NCBI GenBank assembly: GCA_036567205.1
Contig: DATCVA010000035.1
Location: forward strand, 1 to 42,375
Length of the DNA: 42,375 bases
Reading direction: 5' to 3'
Source: DATCVA01 sp036567205
Lineage (GTDB): Bacteria; Pseudomonadota; Gammaproteobacteria; Burkholderiales; Burkholderiaceae_B
Both the position numbers and the translations under genes were made by a program. Shown here piece after piece: positions 26,059-34,966 of the stretch (the stretch's first letter is position 1; each line of letters begins with the position of its first letter). The notes below the pieces were generated by a model. That model did no database searches, had not been told where the DNA came from, and saw nothing but the letters and a program-made list of their open reading frames with translations.

Positions 26059-27351
26059 TTATTTGCATTGAGGGATTGCGCGCGTTATGGCGTTCGCTAC
26101 GGTTAGTAAACGCGCATCTTGACCAAAACCTCCAATCAGTTGTGCTCCCAGGGGAAGTCCCGCCGGACCAAGGTCAATCGGGAATGACACCGAAGGCAGA
26201 TGCAGTAAAGTCCACAGTGCGCCGAATCGGGGATCCCCAGCATTAGTTAAGCCCAACTCAGCCTCTCCTGCGGCAGCGGGGTACAACACCGCGTCATTAT
26301 CCTGAAACAGCGATTGAGCCTGAAAACGAGCACGGTTCAGTTGCAATTGCATTGATATGTATTCGTCCAGCTGAATATCTTCGCCTGCCTTCAAGCGTGC
26401 CTGTAATCGCGGACTTAGCCGGTCGCCATGATTCAAGCGTTCATGAGCCAGTGCTTGCCGAGCCTCGTACATAAATAGACGAGGCTGAATGGCGATCACA
26501 GCTTCAAGCTCGGATGGAAGCCAGATATGTTTGACTGAGACACCGGCTGCTTCCAGGTGTTGAATCATGCGCTCAATAGCGTGGACGGTTTCGGGCTTGG
26601 CGTAGTCCCATTGCCGCGACATACACACGGCGATGCGTGGCCTCGCCAGCGATTGATGCACCGTTTTGGCGCCGTGCAAACCCAAGGAAAAGAAGGCGGC
26701 ATCTTCTACGTTCCGGGTGATGAGTCCAATGGTATCCTGGGACGGACTCAGTGCTTTAGCGCCGGCTGTCGATATGAGATTAAAACTGGGTTTGTAGCCG
26801 ATCACGCCGCAATAGACGGCCGGTCGGATAATTGAACCGGTCGTTTGGGTGCCAAAAGCCACAGGAACCATAAAATCCGCCACAGCTGCGGCAGATCCGC
26901 TGGAGGATCCTCCGGGTGTGTGCTCCAGCCGTAAGGGATTACGGGCATTGCTGGGAGTTTGCGTGGCAAATTCCCCGGTTGCCACTTTACCCAATAAGAT
27001 AGCCCCTCGGCTTTTTGCTACTGCTACACACGCTGCATCAGCTTCGGGTTGAAACCCTTGATAAATTGGGGAACCGTATTCGGTAGGATAGTCCGCTGTG
27101 TTAATGATGTCCTTCACCGCAAACGGAACACCACGTAATAGTCCCGCATTTGAATTTGCCTGGACTTGTTCCGCGCTGGCTAACGCCCGCGCAGCATCAC
27201 AAGTGACAAAAGCATGGACGAGGGAGTTGCGTTCTTCGATGCGCTCGAGGCACGCTCGAACCAACGCTACACTCGTTATGTCTCCGCGCTCAATAGCGTC
27301 TGCTGCTTGTACCGCACCTAATTGATTTAACGGTTTTTCAATGCTGCTCAT
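26059..27351 (-). CDS. Amidase-signature family hydrolase
   Basis: This 430-residue enzyme has the Ser-cisSer-Lys triad of the amidase signature family: K80 in FAVKDIINT, the cis-serine in the GGSSSGSAAA loop (residues 147-156), and the nucleophile S173 in TTGSIIRPA. The family hydrolyses amides, including carbamoyl and aryl or alkyl amides. The substrate cannot be read from the sequence. It is unlikely to be the tRNA amidotransferase subunit GatA, because gatB and gatC are absent nearby and it is shorter than usual. Its start overlaps the stop of a Bug binding protein by 4 bp, so uptake and hydrolysis of one compound are probably linked. Confidence 0.9.
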   Translation of the reverse strand: MSSIEKPLNQLGAVQAADAIERGDITSVALVRACLERIEERNSLVHAFVTCDAARALASAEQVQANSNAGLLRGVPFAVKDIINTADYPTEYGSPIYQGFQPEADAACVAVAKSRGAILLGKVATGEFATQTPSNARNPLRLEHTPGGSSSGSAAAVADFMVPVAFGTQTTGSIIRPAVYCGVIGYKPSFNLISTAGAKALSPSQDTIGLITRNVEDAAFFSLGLHGAKTVHQSLARPRIAVCMSRQWDYAKPETVHAIERMIQHLEAAGVSVKHIWLPSELEAVIAIQPRLFMYEARQALAHERLNHGDRLSPRLQARLKAGEDIQLDEYISMQLQLNRARFQAQSLFQDNDAVLYPAAAGEAELGLTNAGDPRFGALWTLLHLPSVSFPIDLGPAGLPLGAQLIGGFGQDARLLTVANAITRAIPQCK

Positions 27352-28334
27352 TCGACTTTAATTCCTGCATCTTTAATAACCTTGGCCCACTTGTCATGTT
27401 CGTCGTGAACAAACTTGGCGAAATCCGCGCTTGACCCGCCCGCGGGTTCGGCCCCTTGAGCCAAAAGTTGCTGTTTGACTTGCGGCATATCCAGTACTTT
27501 TCGGGTTTCGGCGTTAAGTTTTTCAATGATTGCAGGCTCTACTTTGGCGGGAGCGAATAAGCCGAACCACCCGTTGACTTCGTAGCTTGGCAACCCCGCC
27601 TGGGCCATGGTGGGCACTTCGGGCAGCAAGACGGACCGTTTGGATGACGTGACTGCAAGGGCGTGGAGTTTGCCGGACTTGACGTGGGGCAGGCACACAG
27701 GCAAATTACAAAACATGACTTGCACCCTTCCGGACAGCAAGTCCGCAAGCGCATCACTTCCGCCTTTGTACGGGACATGCAGCATATCGTGGTTAGTCAG
27801 CGATTTGAATAGCTCAGCTGCCAGGTGCATACTGCCACCGGTACCACCTGATGCGTAGGCATATTGTTTTTGCGGGAGTAGAGCAATAAGCTCTTTGACT
27901 GTCTTGGCGGGTATGTCGGGGTGTACCACCAATATATTAGCAACCGTAGCTACATTCGTAATCGGTGCAAAGTCGCGCAGGGGATCAAACTTGAGATTTT
28001 TGTACAAACTTGGATTTACTGCGTTGGTGCTGGTGGGGCCCAGTAATAGCGTATATCCATCTGCGGCCGCCGTAGCCACCTCGGCTGCACCAATATTCCC
28101 GCCGGCGCCCGCTTTATTTTGGACGATTACGCTCTGACCCAACGATTCCGTTAGTTGCTTCGCGACAATTCTTGCCAGCAGGTCCGTAACGCTACCAGCT
28201 CCGAACGGGACAACCAAATTTACAGCCCTTGAGGGGTACTCTTCCGCCTGTGTTGCCTGTGGCGCGACTATGGCTGTAAGCGCCATCATTGTGAGAGCTG
28301 TCGATAGTATGCGAGTTCTAATTGAAGTGCTCAT
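27348..28334 (-). CDS. Bug-family periplasmic solute-binding protein, amidase-linked
   Basis: This 328-residue protein has a signal peptide (about residues 1-30, ending ATQAEE) and the Bug fold, with VVPFGAGSVTDLLARI, VIVQNKAGAGG and HVPYKGGSDALADLL. It is the first gene of a two-gene operon with an amidase and overlaps it by 4 bp. A GAGGA site precedes the chosen ATG. The frame extends 14 codons further upstream but without a signal-like start. The divergent LysR gene is its likely regulator. As with the other lone Bug proteins, no permease is encoded next to it. Confidence 0.9.
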   Translation of the reverse strand: MSTSIRTRILSTALTMMALTAIVAPQATQAEEYPSRAVNLVVPFGAGSVTDLLARIVAKQLTESLGQSVIVQNKAGAGGNIGAAEVATAAADGYTLLLGPTSTNAVNPSLYKNLKFDPLRDFAPITNVATVANILVVHPDIPAKTVKELIALLPQKQYAYASGGTGGSMHLAAELFKSLTNHDMLHVPYKGGSDALADLLSGRVQVMFCNLPVCLPHVKSGKLHALAVTSSKRSVLLPEVPTMAQAGLPSYEVNGWFGLFAPAKVEPAIIEKLNAETRKVLDMPQVKQQLLAQGAEPAGGSSADFAKFVHDEHDKWAKVIKDAGIKVE

Positions 28335-28476
28335 TGATTTCCATTCCTCAGAATATATAGGTTGTTCTTTTTGCAAAAATATAAATGGCCGCCTGGTTTA
28401 TGTTCTTGTTTGAAAGTACTCTAAAGTCTATTAATTAAGATGTCTAATATCAATTCAACTATCAATTAGGTTATAT

Positions 28477-28491
28477 TTAGACTTAATCTAA
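28477..28491. promoter_or_regulatory. Candidate LysR-type operator
   Basis: The inverted repeat TTAGA-N5-TCTAA, which contains a T-N11-A core, lies in the 165-bp gap between the divergent lysR and bug genes, 9 bp before the lysR start. LysR regulators usually bind such sites to repress themselves and activate the divergent operon. Confidence 0.5.
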
Positions 28492-28499
28492 TTCCGCGG

Positions 28500-29402
28500 A
28501 TGATCATGCCTTTGCTTTCACGTGCTTTGCACGCATTTATCGCTGTAGGCGAGGAGTTGCATTTTGGTCGAGCGGCAGAGCGCCTGCATGTGACTCAACC
28601 CCCATTGAGCCAACAAATCCGTCGCTTAGAGGATAAAGTGGGCGCGCATCTATTCGTACGAACGACTCGTGCGGTCAGGCTGACCCCGGCTGGCGTGGTC
28701 CTGCTGAAGAAAGCACAGCAGATGGCCGCGGATGCAGAATCAGCAATGCTCGCAACACGCCGTATCGCGGCGGGCGAGGCAGGTAATCTGGCAATAGGCT
28801 TTACAAGTACTGCCGCCTATCAATTGCTGCCAAAAGTATTGGCCGGATACAGGCTCTGGTATCCCGATGTTTCACTAAGCTTGAAGGAGGATGTCTCCAC
28901 AAACCTGGTGGAGATGCTCTTAACCGAGAAAATTGATCTCGCTTTCTTGCGTCGGTCGGCGACTGCAGCTCATAACTCTATGCTTTTTCAAAGGGTGAGC
29001 CAGGAAAATATGTGCGTCGCCATGCCGAATACACATCGTTTTGCAGCGCAGCGTGAAGTATCGGTACAAGAGTTGCACGATATTCCTTTTGTGGGATTTT
29101 CCCCGCAAGCCACGCCATACTTTCGAGAGCGGTTGCAACGTCTTTTCTTGCACTTTCAAATTCAGCCTAGAATCATGCACGAGAGCGTTATGCCAACTTT
29201 ACTGGCATTGGTAGAAGCTGGAGTTGGAGTCGCGTTGGTGCCGGAGTCAGCATCCGGGCTTCGTCCCGCAGGTGTATGTTATCGCCCGTTGGCTGGCGCT
29301 GGCGCTTTCGCGGCGATTGATCTGTATTGCGCTCAGCGCCGTGATGAACAGAATCCAGCGGTGAAAACGGTGGCGAAGGTGTTGCAAATGATGCGCTCAT
29401 AA
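28500..29402 (+). CDS. LysR-family regulator of the bug-amidase operon
   Basis: This 300-residue protein has a helix-turn-helix (FGRAAERLHVTQPPLSQQIR near residues 22-41) and a C-terminal effector domain. The N-terminus and the AAERLHVTQPPLS segment are those of the CatM/BenM-like and related branch, which often controls catabolism of organic acids. It is divergent from the bug-amidase operon. A second ATG two codons later is an equal start candidate. The ligand is unknown. Confidence 0.9.
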   Translation: MIMPLLSRALHAFIAVGEELHFGRAAERLHVTQPPLSQQIRRLEDKVGAHLFVRTTRAVRLTPAGVVLLKKAQQMAADAESAMLATRRIAAGEAGNLAIGFTSTAAYQLLPKVLAGYRLWYPDVSLSLKEDVSTNLVEMLLTEKIDLAFLRRSATAAHNSMLFQRVSQENMCVAMPNTHRFAAQREVSVQELHDIPFVGFSPQATPYFRERLQRLFLHFQIQPRIMHESVMPTLLALVEAGVGVALVPESASGLRPAGVCYRPLAGAGAFAAIDLYCAQRRDEQNPAVKTVAKVLQMMRS

Positions 29403-29448
29403 TTGTCGTAACAGAGTTAGGGCGGGACTCATTCCGGCAAGAACGCGC

Positions 29449-29467
29449 TTATGCGACAAGCGCATAA
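29449..29467. other. Small hairpin after lysR
   Basis: A perfect 7-bp stem TTATGCG and CGCATAA with a 5-nt loop, directly before the stronger terminator. Its purpose is unclear. Confidence 0.4.
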
Positions 29468-29471
29468 AGAA

Positions 29472-29504
29472 AAAGCCCGGCTCATCTTGCGATGGTCGGG
29501 CTTT
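29472..29504. terminator. Bidirectional intrinsic terminator between lysR and yidC
   Basis: A 10-bp stem with one wobble (AAAGCCCGGC and GTCGGGCTTT) has A- and T-rich flanks on both strands and lies between convergent genes. Confidence 0.85.
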
Positions 29505-29529
29505 GTTTTACAACTTATTCAGCGCAGGG

Positions 29530-31233
29530 TTAACGTGCCGCGGCTTTGGTTTCTTTATCGAGCTTGTGCATGATGTAGCGTTGCTGTGCGATCGATACGG
29601 CGTTGTTGACGCACCAGTACAGCACCAAACCAGCCGGGAAGAAGAACATCATGCCGCCGAACACCAAAGGCATAACCATCATGACCTTTGCCTGCATTGG
29701 ATCTGGAGGGGTCGGATTCAGTTTGATCTGCAAGAACATTGTGGCCATCATGATGGCGGGCAAAATGAACCACGGGTCGCGTACCGACAAATCGTGAATC
29801 CAGAGAATCCACGGTGCACCGCGCATTTCGACGCTACCAAGCAGTACCCAGTACAAAGCAATAAACACCGGTATCTGTACCACCATGGGCAGGCAGCCGC
29901 CCAGCGGATTGATTTTTTCCGTCCGGTACATCTCCATCATGGCCTGATTCAGCTTGGTCTTGTCTTCACCGAATTTTTCTTTCAGTGTTTGCAGACGCGG
30001 CGCGACTTGCTTCATTTTGGCCATCGAGCGATAGCTGGCGGCTGACAGCGGATAGAACACCAGCTTGATGAGCAACGTCAGCGCAACGATAGTCCATCCC
30101 CAGTTGCCCAGGAAGCTGTGCAACCACGCCATAAGCTGAGACAGCGGTTTGGCAATGATCGTCAGGAAACCATAGTCGACCACTACGTTGAGCCCGGGCG
30201 CAAGCGCTTGCAAGGCGTCCTGGTCTTGTGGGCCAACCCACAATTGCGATTCGACAACCAGGTGTGCTCCGGGAGCAATTGCGCCAACGGCTTCAATTGC
30301 ACGTACCGCAAATAAATTATCGGAGACTTGCAGTATTTCGTTGTGCCGGACTTTGCCTTGTGGCGGTACCCAGGCACTGACAAAATAATGCTGCACCATG
30401 GCGATCCAGCCATTGTCGGACTGCGCAACGTAACTGGCTTTACCTTTTTTAATATCCGAAAAACTGGCTTTCTGGAATTTCTCCAGATCGGAATACACTG
30501 CGGGACCGGTGAAGGTGCTGTAGAAGTGCGAGGTGTTTGGCGGATCGTTGCCGTCGCGCGTCAGTTGCAAATACAGCGAAGGCGTAATCGGTGCAGTGCC
30601 TTCATTGTAGATATCGTGCTGAACATTGATATCGTAGCGGCCTTTGTGCAAGGTATAGGTTTTAACCACCTTGACACCATCGGTTTGCGCTTCGAATACA
30701 ACTTTAAGCGAGTCACCGGTTAGCACCTGTTCTGACGAAATCAGCTTGAATGGCGTCAGATGTGTTGGGTAGCTTTGGCCCTGAGGGGCTCCTACGATGC
30801 CGGTTTGCGCCATGTATATAGAGTGGCCGGAGTTATCCAGCAGCACCATGGGCTGATCGGGGTTTTCGTCGGATTTGAACTTAAGCAGTTCGGCCTTGAC
30901 CAATTGGGCGCCCAAGGTGTCAAAGGTCAGGTCATAGACATCGGTCTTGACGTTGATTTTTTCTGACGAGCCGGCCGCAATATCCGTGTTGCCCGGGACG
31001 GCTGTATCGGTAACGGCAGCAGGGGCAGCAGCGGTTGAAGGCAGACCCGAAGGGATACTGCTGTCGGCACTCGCCGGAGCCGGGCTTGGGCTTGCGGGTG
31101 CCGTTGTCGGCTGCGTGGCGGTTGGGTTGCCGCCAAACAACGAGGGTTTACCGTTATGCACTTGCCAGTTATTCCATAGCAGCAAGAGCGAGAAAGAAAA
31201 AATCATCCAGAGGACGGTGCGTCGGATATCCAT
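29530..31233 (-). CDS. yidC: Membrane protein insertase YidC
   Basis: This 567-residue protein inserts proteins into the inner membrane, alone or with SecYEG. The N-terminal helix MDIRRTVLWMIFSFSLLLLW is followed by a low-complexity Pro/Ala/Thr stretch (about residues 35-80) and the large periplasmic domain. The five-helix insertase core holds the conserved arginine segment (SAASYRSMAKMK) and GGCLPMVVQIPVFIALY. The length is normal for beta- and gammaproteobacteria. It belongs to the conserved rpmH-rnpA-yidD-yidC-mnmE string. Confidence 0.97.
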   Translation of the reverse strand: MDIRRTVLWMIFSFSLLLLWNNWQVHNGKPSLFGGNPTATQPTTAPASPSPAPASADSSIPSGLPSTAAAPAAVTDTAVPGNTDIAAGSSEKINVKTDVYDLTFDTLGAQLVKAELLKFKSDENPDQPMVLLDNSGHSIYMAQTGIVGAPQGQSYPTHLTPFKLISSEQVLTGDSLKVVFEAQTDGVKVVKTYTLHKGRYDINVQHDIYNEGTAPITPSLYLQLTRDGNDPPNTSHFYSTFTGPAVYSDLEKFQKASFSDIKKGKASYVAQSDNGWIAMVQHYFVSAWVPPQGKVRHNEILQVSDNLFAVRAIEAVGAIAPGAHLVVESQLWVGPQDQDALQALAPGLNVVVDYGFLTIIAKPLSQLMAWLHSFLGNWGWTIVALTLLIKLVFYPLSAASYRSMAKMKQVAPRLQTLKEKFGEDKTKLNQAMMEMYRTEKINPLGGCLPMVVQIPVFIALYWVLLGSVEMRGAPWILWIHDLSVRDPWFILPAIMMATMFLQIKLNPTPPDPMQAKVMMVMPLVFGGMMFFFPAGLVLYWCVNNAVSIAQQRYIMHKLDKETKAAAR

Positions 31234-31353
31234 AGCGCCTGTTTTAAGTTAAAGCTGAGCGAAAAGCCCACTAGTTTAACGTAGCTCAGCTGAATCAAAG
31301 TTGAGCATAAGAACGTCGGAAAAAAACCACAATATGCCGTAGGCCTTAAAAGG

Positions 31354-31587
31354 CTAGTGACATGTGTGCTTCGAGTTCGGTACCGGATCACAACCACCCG
31401 GGGACCAGGGGTGGCAACGGGCAATACGCCACGCGGCCAGTCCCAAACCACGCAAAGGCCCATGCGTTTCGATAGCTTCGATAGCATAGGCAGAGCATGT
31501 TGGGGTAAAACGACAGCTTTGTCCCAGCCAGGGACTAAGAAAATATCGATAAAACCGGATAGGGGCGATAAGAATGGCTTTAATCAT
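31354..31587 (-). CDS. yidD: Membrane protein insertion efficiency factor YidD
   Basis: This 77-residue protein has the whole YidD core: IRFYRYFLSPWLGQSCRF, then PTCSAYAIEAIETHG and the RCHPWSPGGCDPVP end. It is an inner-membrane-associated protein that helps YidC-dependent insertion. It overlaps rnpA by 4 bp. A 120-bp gap follows before yidC, holding an 8-bp inverted repeat (AGCTGAGC and GCTCAGCT at 31253-31291). Confidence 0.96.
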   Translation of the reverse strand: MIKAILIAPIRFYRYFLSPWLGQSCRFTPTCSAYAIEAIETHGPLRGLGLAAWRIARCHPWSPGGCDPVPNSKHTCH

Positions 31588-31946
31588 CGCATTGCCCGCT
31601 GCAATAGAGCGTCTGCTTCGGTGCGTACGAGCTTTTTAAGCTCGGTGAGCGAGAAGGGGCCCACCTTGGAATGCAGCCGAAACACAAAGTCGCATTGCGG
31701 TAATTCGTGCCGTTTGGTTCGAAACGCTTCACGAATAACGCGTTTGATGGCGTTTCGGGTAACGGCTTTTGCGGCAAAACGCTTGGCAATGATTAGTCCC
31801 AATCGTGCCTGCGTCGCATCTGCCTGGACTTCGCGTGGTGTAGTTACAACAAACAAAGCCCCTCTGGCGATGCGTTTACCCTTAAGGGCAGAGGCATATT
31901 CCGAGGGGCGGTGCAAGCGCGCCGCTGGAGTGAGCGTGGCACGCAT
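31584..31946 (-). CDS. rnpA: Ribonuclease P protein component RnpA
   Basis: This 120-residue basic protein assists the RNase P RNA in removing 5' leaders from tRNA precursors. The signature RNAIKRVIREAFR near residues 65-77 is present, as is the N-terminal RLHRPSEYASALKG. The ATG giving MRATLTPAARLHR fits the family. A TTG five codons earlier is less likely. It overlaps yidD by 4 bp and follows rpmH by about 50 bp. Confidence 0.96.
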   Translation of the reverse strand: MRATLTPAARLHRPSEYASALKGKRIARGALFVVTTPREVQADATQARLGLIIAKRFAAKAVTRNAIKRVIREAFRTKRHELPQCDFVFRLHSKVGPFSLTELKKLVRTEADALLQRAMR

Positions 31947-31999
31947 GGGCGTTGGCGCCAACAGACAACTAATTGGGGCGACAGCCTTTGCTGACCTGA

Positions 32000-32134
32000 C
32001 TAAACGGCCAGGCGCTTGCGACCCTTGGCACGGCGCGCGTTAATAACGGCGCGGCCACCGCGTGTTTTCATACGGACGCGAAAACCGTGGGTACGCTTGC
32101 GGCGAGTAACGGATGTTTGGAAAGTGCGTTTCAT
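32000..32134 (-). CDS. rpmH: Ribosomal protein bL34
   Basis: A 44-residue, very basic protein, starting MKRTFQTSVTRRKRTHGFR and ending RRAKGRKRLAV, which is a complete and typical bL34 of the large ribosomal subunit. It is short, so it is easily missed by length cut-offs. It heads the rpmH-rnpA-yidD-yidC string and is divergent from dnaA. Confidence 0.98.
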   Translation of the reverse strand: MKRTFQTSVTRRKRTHGFRVRMKTRGGRAVINARRAKGRKRLAV

Positions 32135-32339
32135 GGATTATCCAAATAAAAGAGCTACTAGAAACGCGCCTTGAAATAGGTGTTCCTAGTGTTAGAAATT
32201 CTTGTAAAGCCCACTATTTCATCAAACTATTCCCGATTAGTCAAATGGTTAGCAGTAATACCAAGCGTTATTACTATCTACCCTTGTGGATAACTACCCG
32301 CGCGACAGGGTAGAATCGAGGTTTACAAAAGTGGTGGAC
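32135..32339. promoter_or_regulatory. rpmH-dnaA intergenic region with a single DnaA box
   Basis: About 205 bp between divergent rpmH and dnaA. It has one perfect DnaA box (TGTGGATAA at 32285-32293), a weak one (TTATCCAAA near 32138), and a few AT-rich stretches. The single box about 50 bp before the dnaA start suits DnaA autoregulation. Compared with 7424-8546 it looks poor as a replication origin. Confidence 0.7.
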
Positions 32340-33761
32340 ATGAAAGATTTTTGGCAGACTTGCGTCCAGCGCCTGGAGCAAGAACTCCCCCCGCAGCAAA
32401 TTAGTGCCTGGATACGGCCATTGGTTCCCCTTGCGTTCGATGATGCGCAGGCGGTGCTACGGGTGTCTGCGCCTAATCGTTTTAAATTAGACTGGGTACG
32501 CAAGAACTTCTCGCGTCAAATCGAAGATCTTGCCTCCGAATGGTACGAGCGCCCGGTACAAGTCGCATTTGAATTGGCCGCGGCCTCTGGGGCGACGCAT
32601 CGCGCAGCGGCGCCCGTGCAGGCTAACGGGCAGTCGGCATCAACATTTGATGCAAGCACAACATCGCGTGCCAGCACCCAGGCGGCGACACCGGTTGCGG
32701 CGGCGGTCAATGCGGCAGCGGCTGAAATCATGCACGATCGCTCGCGCCTTAATACCGACCTTACGTTCGATAACTTCGTTACGGGAAAGGCGAATCAACT
32801 GGCACGCGCAGCAGCATTGCAAGTGGCTGAAAACCCCGGTGTGTCATATAACCCGCTGTTTTTATATGGCGGCGTGGGACTGGGTAAAACTCACTTGATT
32901 CACGCCATCGGCAATGCACTGCTTGCCAACGGTACCGGTACGCGCGTGCGCTATGTGCACGCCGACCAATACGTATCCGATGTGGTCAAGGCCTATCAGC
33001 GCAAGGCATTTGATGAGTTCAAGCGTTACTACCATTCACTCGACTTATTGCTGATCGACGATATTCAATTTTTTGCCGGCAAGAATCGTACGCAAGAAGA
33101 ATTCTTTTATGCGTTCGAGGCGATGGTCGCACAGCGCAAACAAATCATTATTACGTCCGATACCTATCCAAAGGAATTGGCTAATATCGATAGCCGGCTA
33201 ATTTCGCGTTTCGATTCGGGCTTAACGGTAGCCATCGAGCCTCCCGAACTTGAGATGCGCGTGGCTATCTTGCTGCGCAAAGCCGAGACCGAGGGCGTGA
33301 CCATGCCCGAAGAAGTCGCCTTCTTCATTGCCAAGCATCTGCGCAGTAATGTGCGCGAGCTGGAAGGGGCATTGCGCAAGGTGTCTGCGTACGCACGTTT
33401 TCATGGCCGCGAAGTGCTTACTGTTGAAGTCTGCAAAGATGCGCTGAAAGACTTGCTGTCGGTATCGAACGGACAAATCACGGTTGAAAATATCCAGAAA
33501 ACCGTGGCTGATTTTTATAAGATCAAAGTCGCTGACATGTATTCGAAGCGGCGTCCTGCCAATATTGCATTACCCCGTCAGATCGCCATGTATCTGGCCA
33601 AAGAGCTAACCCAAAAAAGCTTGCCCGAAATCGGCGATCTGTTTGGTGGCCGCGACCACACAACCGTGCTTCACGCAGTACGTAAAATCTCCGATGCCCG
33701 GTCCAAGCAAACCGAACTTAACCATTCTTTACACGTATTAGAACAAACCTTAAAAGGATAA
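32340..33761 (+). CDS. dnaA: Chromosomal replication initiator DnaA
   Basis: This 473-residue initiator has the N-terminal DnaB-interaction domain (FWQTCVQRLEQELPPQQ), an Ala/Thr-rich linker around residues 85-135, and the AAA+ domain with Walker A GVGLGKT at 178-184 and Walker B LLLIDDIQFF. The C-terminal DNA-binding domain shows the signature GGRDHTTVLHAVRKI. I chose the ATG giving MKDFWQTC because it matches the family. A GTG 18 codons earlier overlaps the upstream DnaA box. dnaN starts two bases after its stop. Confidence 0.97.
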   Translation: MKDFWQTCVQRLEQELPPQQISAWIRPLVPLAFDDAQAVLRVSAPNRFKLDWVRKNFSRQIEDLASEWYERPVQVAFELAAASGATHRAAAPVQANGQSASTFDASTTSRASTQAATPVAAAVNAAAAEIMHDRSRLNTDLTFDNFVTGKANQLARAAALQVAENPGVSYNPLFLYGGVGLGKTHLIHAIGNALLANGTGTRVRYVHADQYVSDVVKAYQRKAFDEFKRYYHSLDLLLIDDIQFFAGKNRTQEEFFYAFEAMVAQRKQIIITSDTYPKELANIDSRLISRFDSGLTVAIEPPELEMRVAILLRKAETEGVTMPEEVAFFIAKHLRSNVRELEGALRKVSAYARFHGREVLTVEVCKDALKDLLSVSNGQITVENIQKTVADFYKIKVADMYSKRRPANIALPRQIAMYLAKELTQKSLPEIGDLFGGRDHTTVLHAVRKISDARSKQTELNHSLHVLEQTLKG

Positions 33762-33763
33762 CC

Positions 33764-34873
33764 ATGCAACTCGTACAAACGACTCGCGATGCATTGTTGA
33801 AGCCGTTATCAACGGTGGCGGGAATTGTCGAACGACGCAACACACTGCCTATATTGGCAAATATTTTGCTGCGCAAAGAAGGCAACAACGTTGCATTTAT
33901 CGCAACCGACCTCGAAGTACAGATCACCACACATGCCGAATTCGGCGTGGGCGACGACAACGAGTCCATCACGGTTGCCGCACGTAAATTGCTCGACATT
34001 CTGCGTGCCTTGCCCGAGTCGGGCGACGTTAAGCTGGGCTTGGCCAGTGCCAAGTTATCCGTTCAATCCGGTAAAAGCCGGTTCGCATTGCAAACCATGG
34101 GCGCGGCCGAATTTCCGACCCTGTCGCAACCCGAAAAATGGGATGTATCGCTGACATTGCCGCAAAAGACGCTTAAGCACCTGTTCAATATGGTGCATTT
34201 TGCGATGGCGCAGCAAGACATCCGTTACTACTTGAATGGCCTGCTTTTTGTTTTTGAGCCAGGGTTTGTGCGCGCTGTGGCGACCGACGGTCACCGCCTG
34301 GCGCATAGCGGTACGGCTGTTGACGGCATTACTCAAAAGCACGACGTTATCGTGCCCCGTAAAACGGTATTGGAAATGCAGCGTTTGCTTGCCGATACCG
34401 ACGAGCCCGTGTCCATCGACGTGGCTCCGGGTCAGATTCGGTTTCAGTTCGGCGATGTCGAGCTCGTTTCCAAATTGGTCGAGGGTAAATTCCCCGACTT
34501 TACGCGTGTCATTCCCACCAACTACACACGCCACTTTTCAGTAAGTCGCGAACTGCTGCAAGGCAGCTTGCAGCGTGCCGCTATTCTTACGACCGACAAA
34601 CTTAAAGGGGTTCGCATTCAGCTGTCCGATCATCAGCTAAAAATTTCCTCGTCCAATGCCGAACAAGAAGAAGCACAAGAAGAAATTGATATCGACTACA
34701 GTCATGAACCACTGGATGTTGGCTTTAACGTCAGCTATTTGCTGGATGTTCTGGCCAATGTCAAAACCGAGACTCTTCAATGGTCTGTTCAGCCCGATGT
34801 GAATGCGTCGGCATTAATCACCTCGCCCGAGGATGATCAGTTCAAGTATGTCGTTATGCCAATGCGCATCTAA
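33764..34873 (+). CDS. dnaN: DNA polymerase III beta subunit (sliding clamp)
   Basis: This 369-residue protein is the ring-shaped clamp that tethers DNA polymerase III to DNA. Family segments include PLSTVAGIVERRNTLPILANIL near residues 14-35, GMAQQDIRYYLNG-like (AMAQQDIRYYLNG) near 148-160 and the C-terminal VVMPMRI that closes the peptide-binding pocket. It is transcribed with dnaA, two bases behind it. The length is normal. Confidence 0.98.
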   Translation: MQLVQTTRDALLKPLSTVAGIVERRNTLPILANILLRKEGNNVAFIATDLEVQITTHAEFGVGDDNESITVAARKLLDILRALPESGDVKLGLASAKLSVQSGKSRFALQTMGAAEFPTLSQPEKWDVSLTLPQKTLKHLFNMVHFAMAQQDIRYYLNGLLFVFEPGFVRAVATDGHRLAHSGTAVDGITQKHDVIVPRKTVLEMQRLLADTDEPVSIDVAPGQIRFQFGDVELVSKLVEGKFPDFTRVIPTNYTRHFSVSRELLQGSLQRAAILTTDKLKGVRIQLSDHQLKISSSNAEQEEAQEEIDIDYSHEPLDVGFNVSYLLDVLANVKTETLQWSVQPDVNASALITSPEDDQFKYVVMPMRI

Positions 34874-34903
34874 GCGCGCTGGAGTCAACGTCTAGATTCG
34901 GCC

Positions 34904-34920
34904 GGCGCCGCGGTGGCGCC
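34904..34920 (+). other. GC-rich hairpin between dnaN and gyrB
   Basis: A GGCGCC repeat, spaced by five bases and itself palindromic, forms a small hairpin in the 93-bp gap. There is no T-tract. It may tune gyrB expression or mRNA stability. Confidence 0.35.
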
Positions 34921-34966
34921 TGCCGTTTCAACAGCCGCAAGGCTTATATAAGGTTTTAAACACGCT

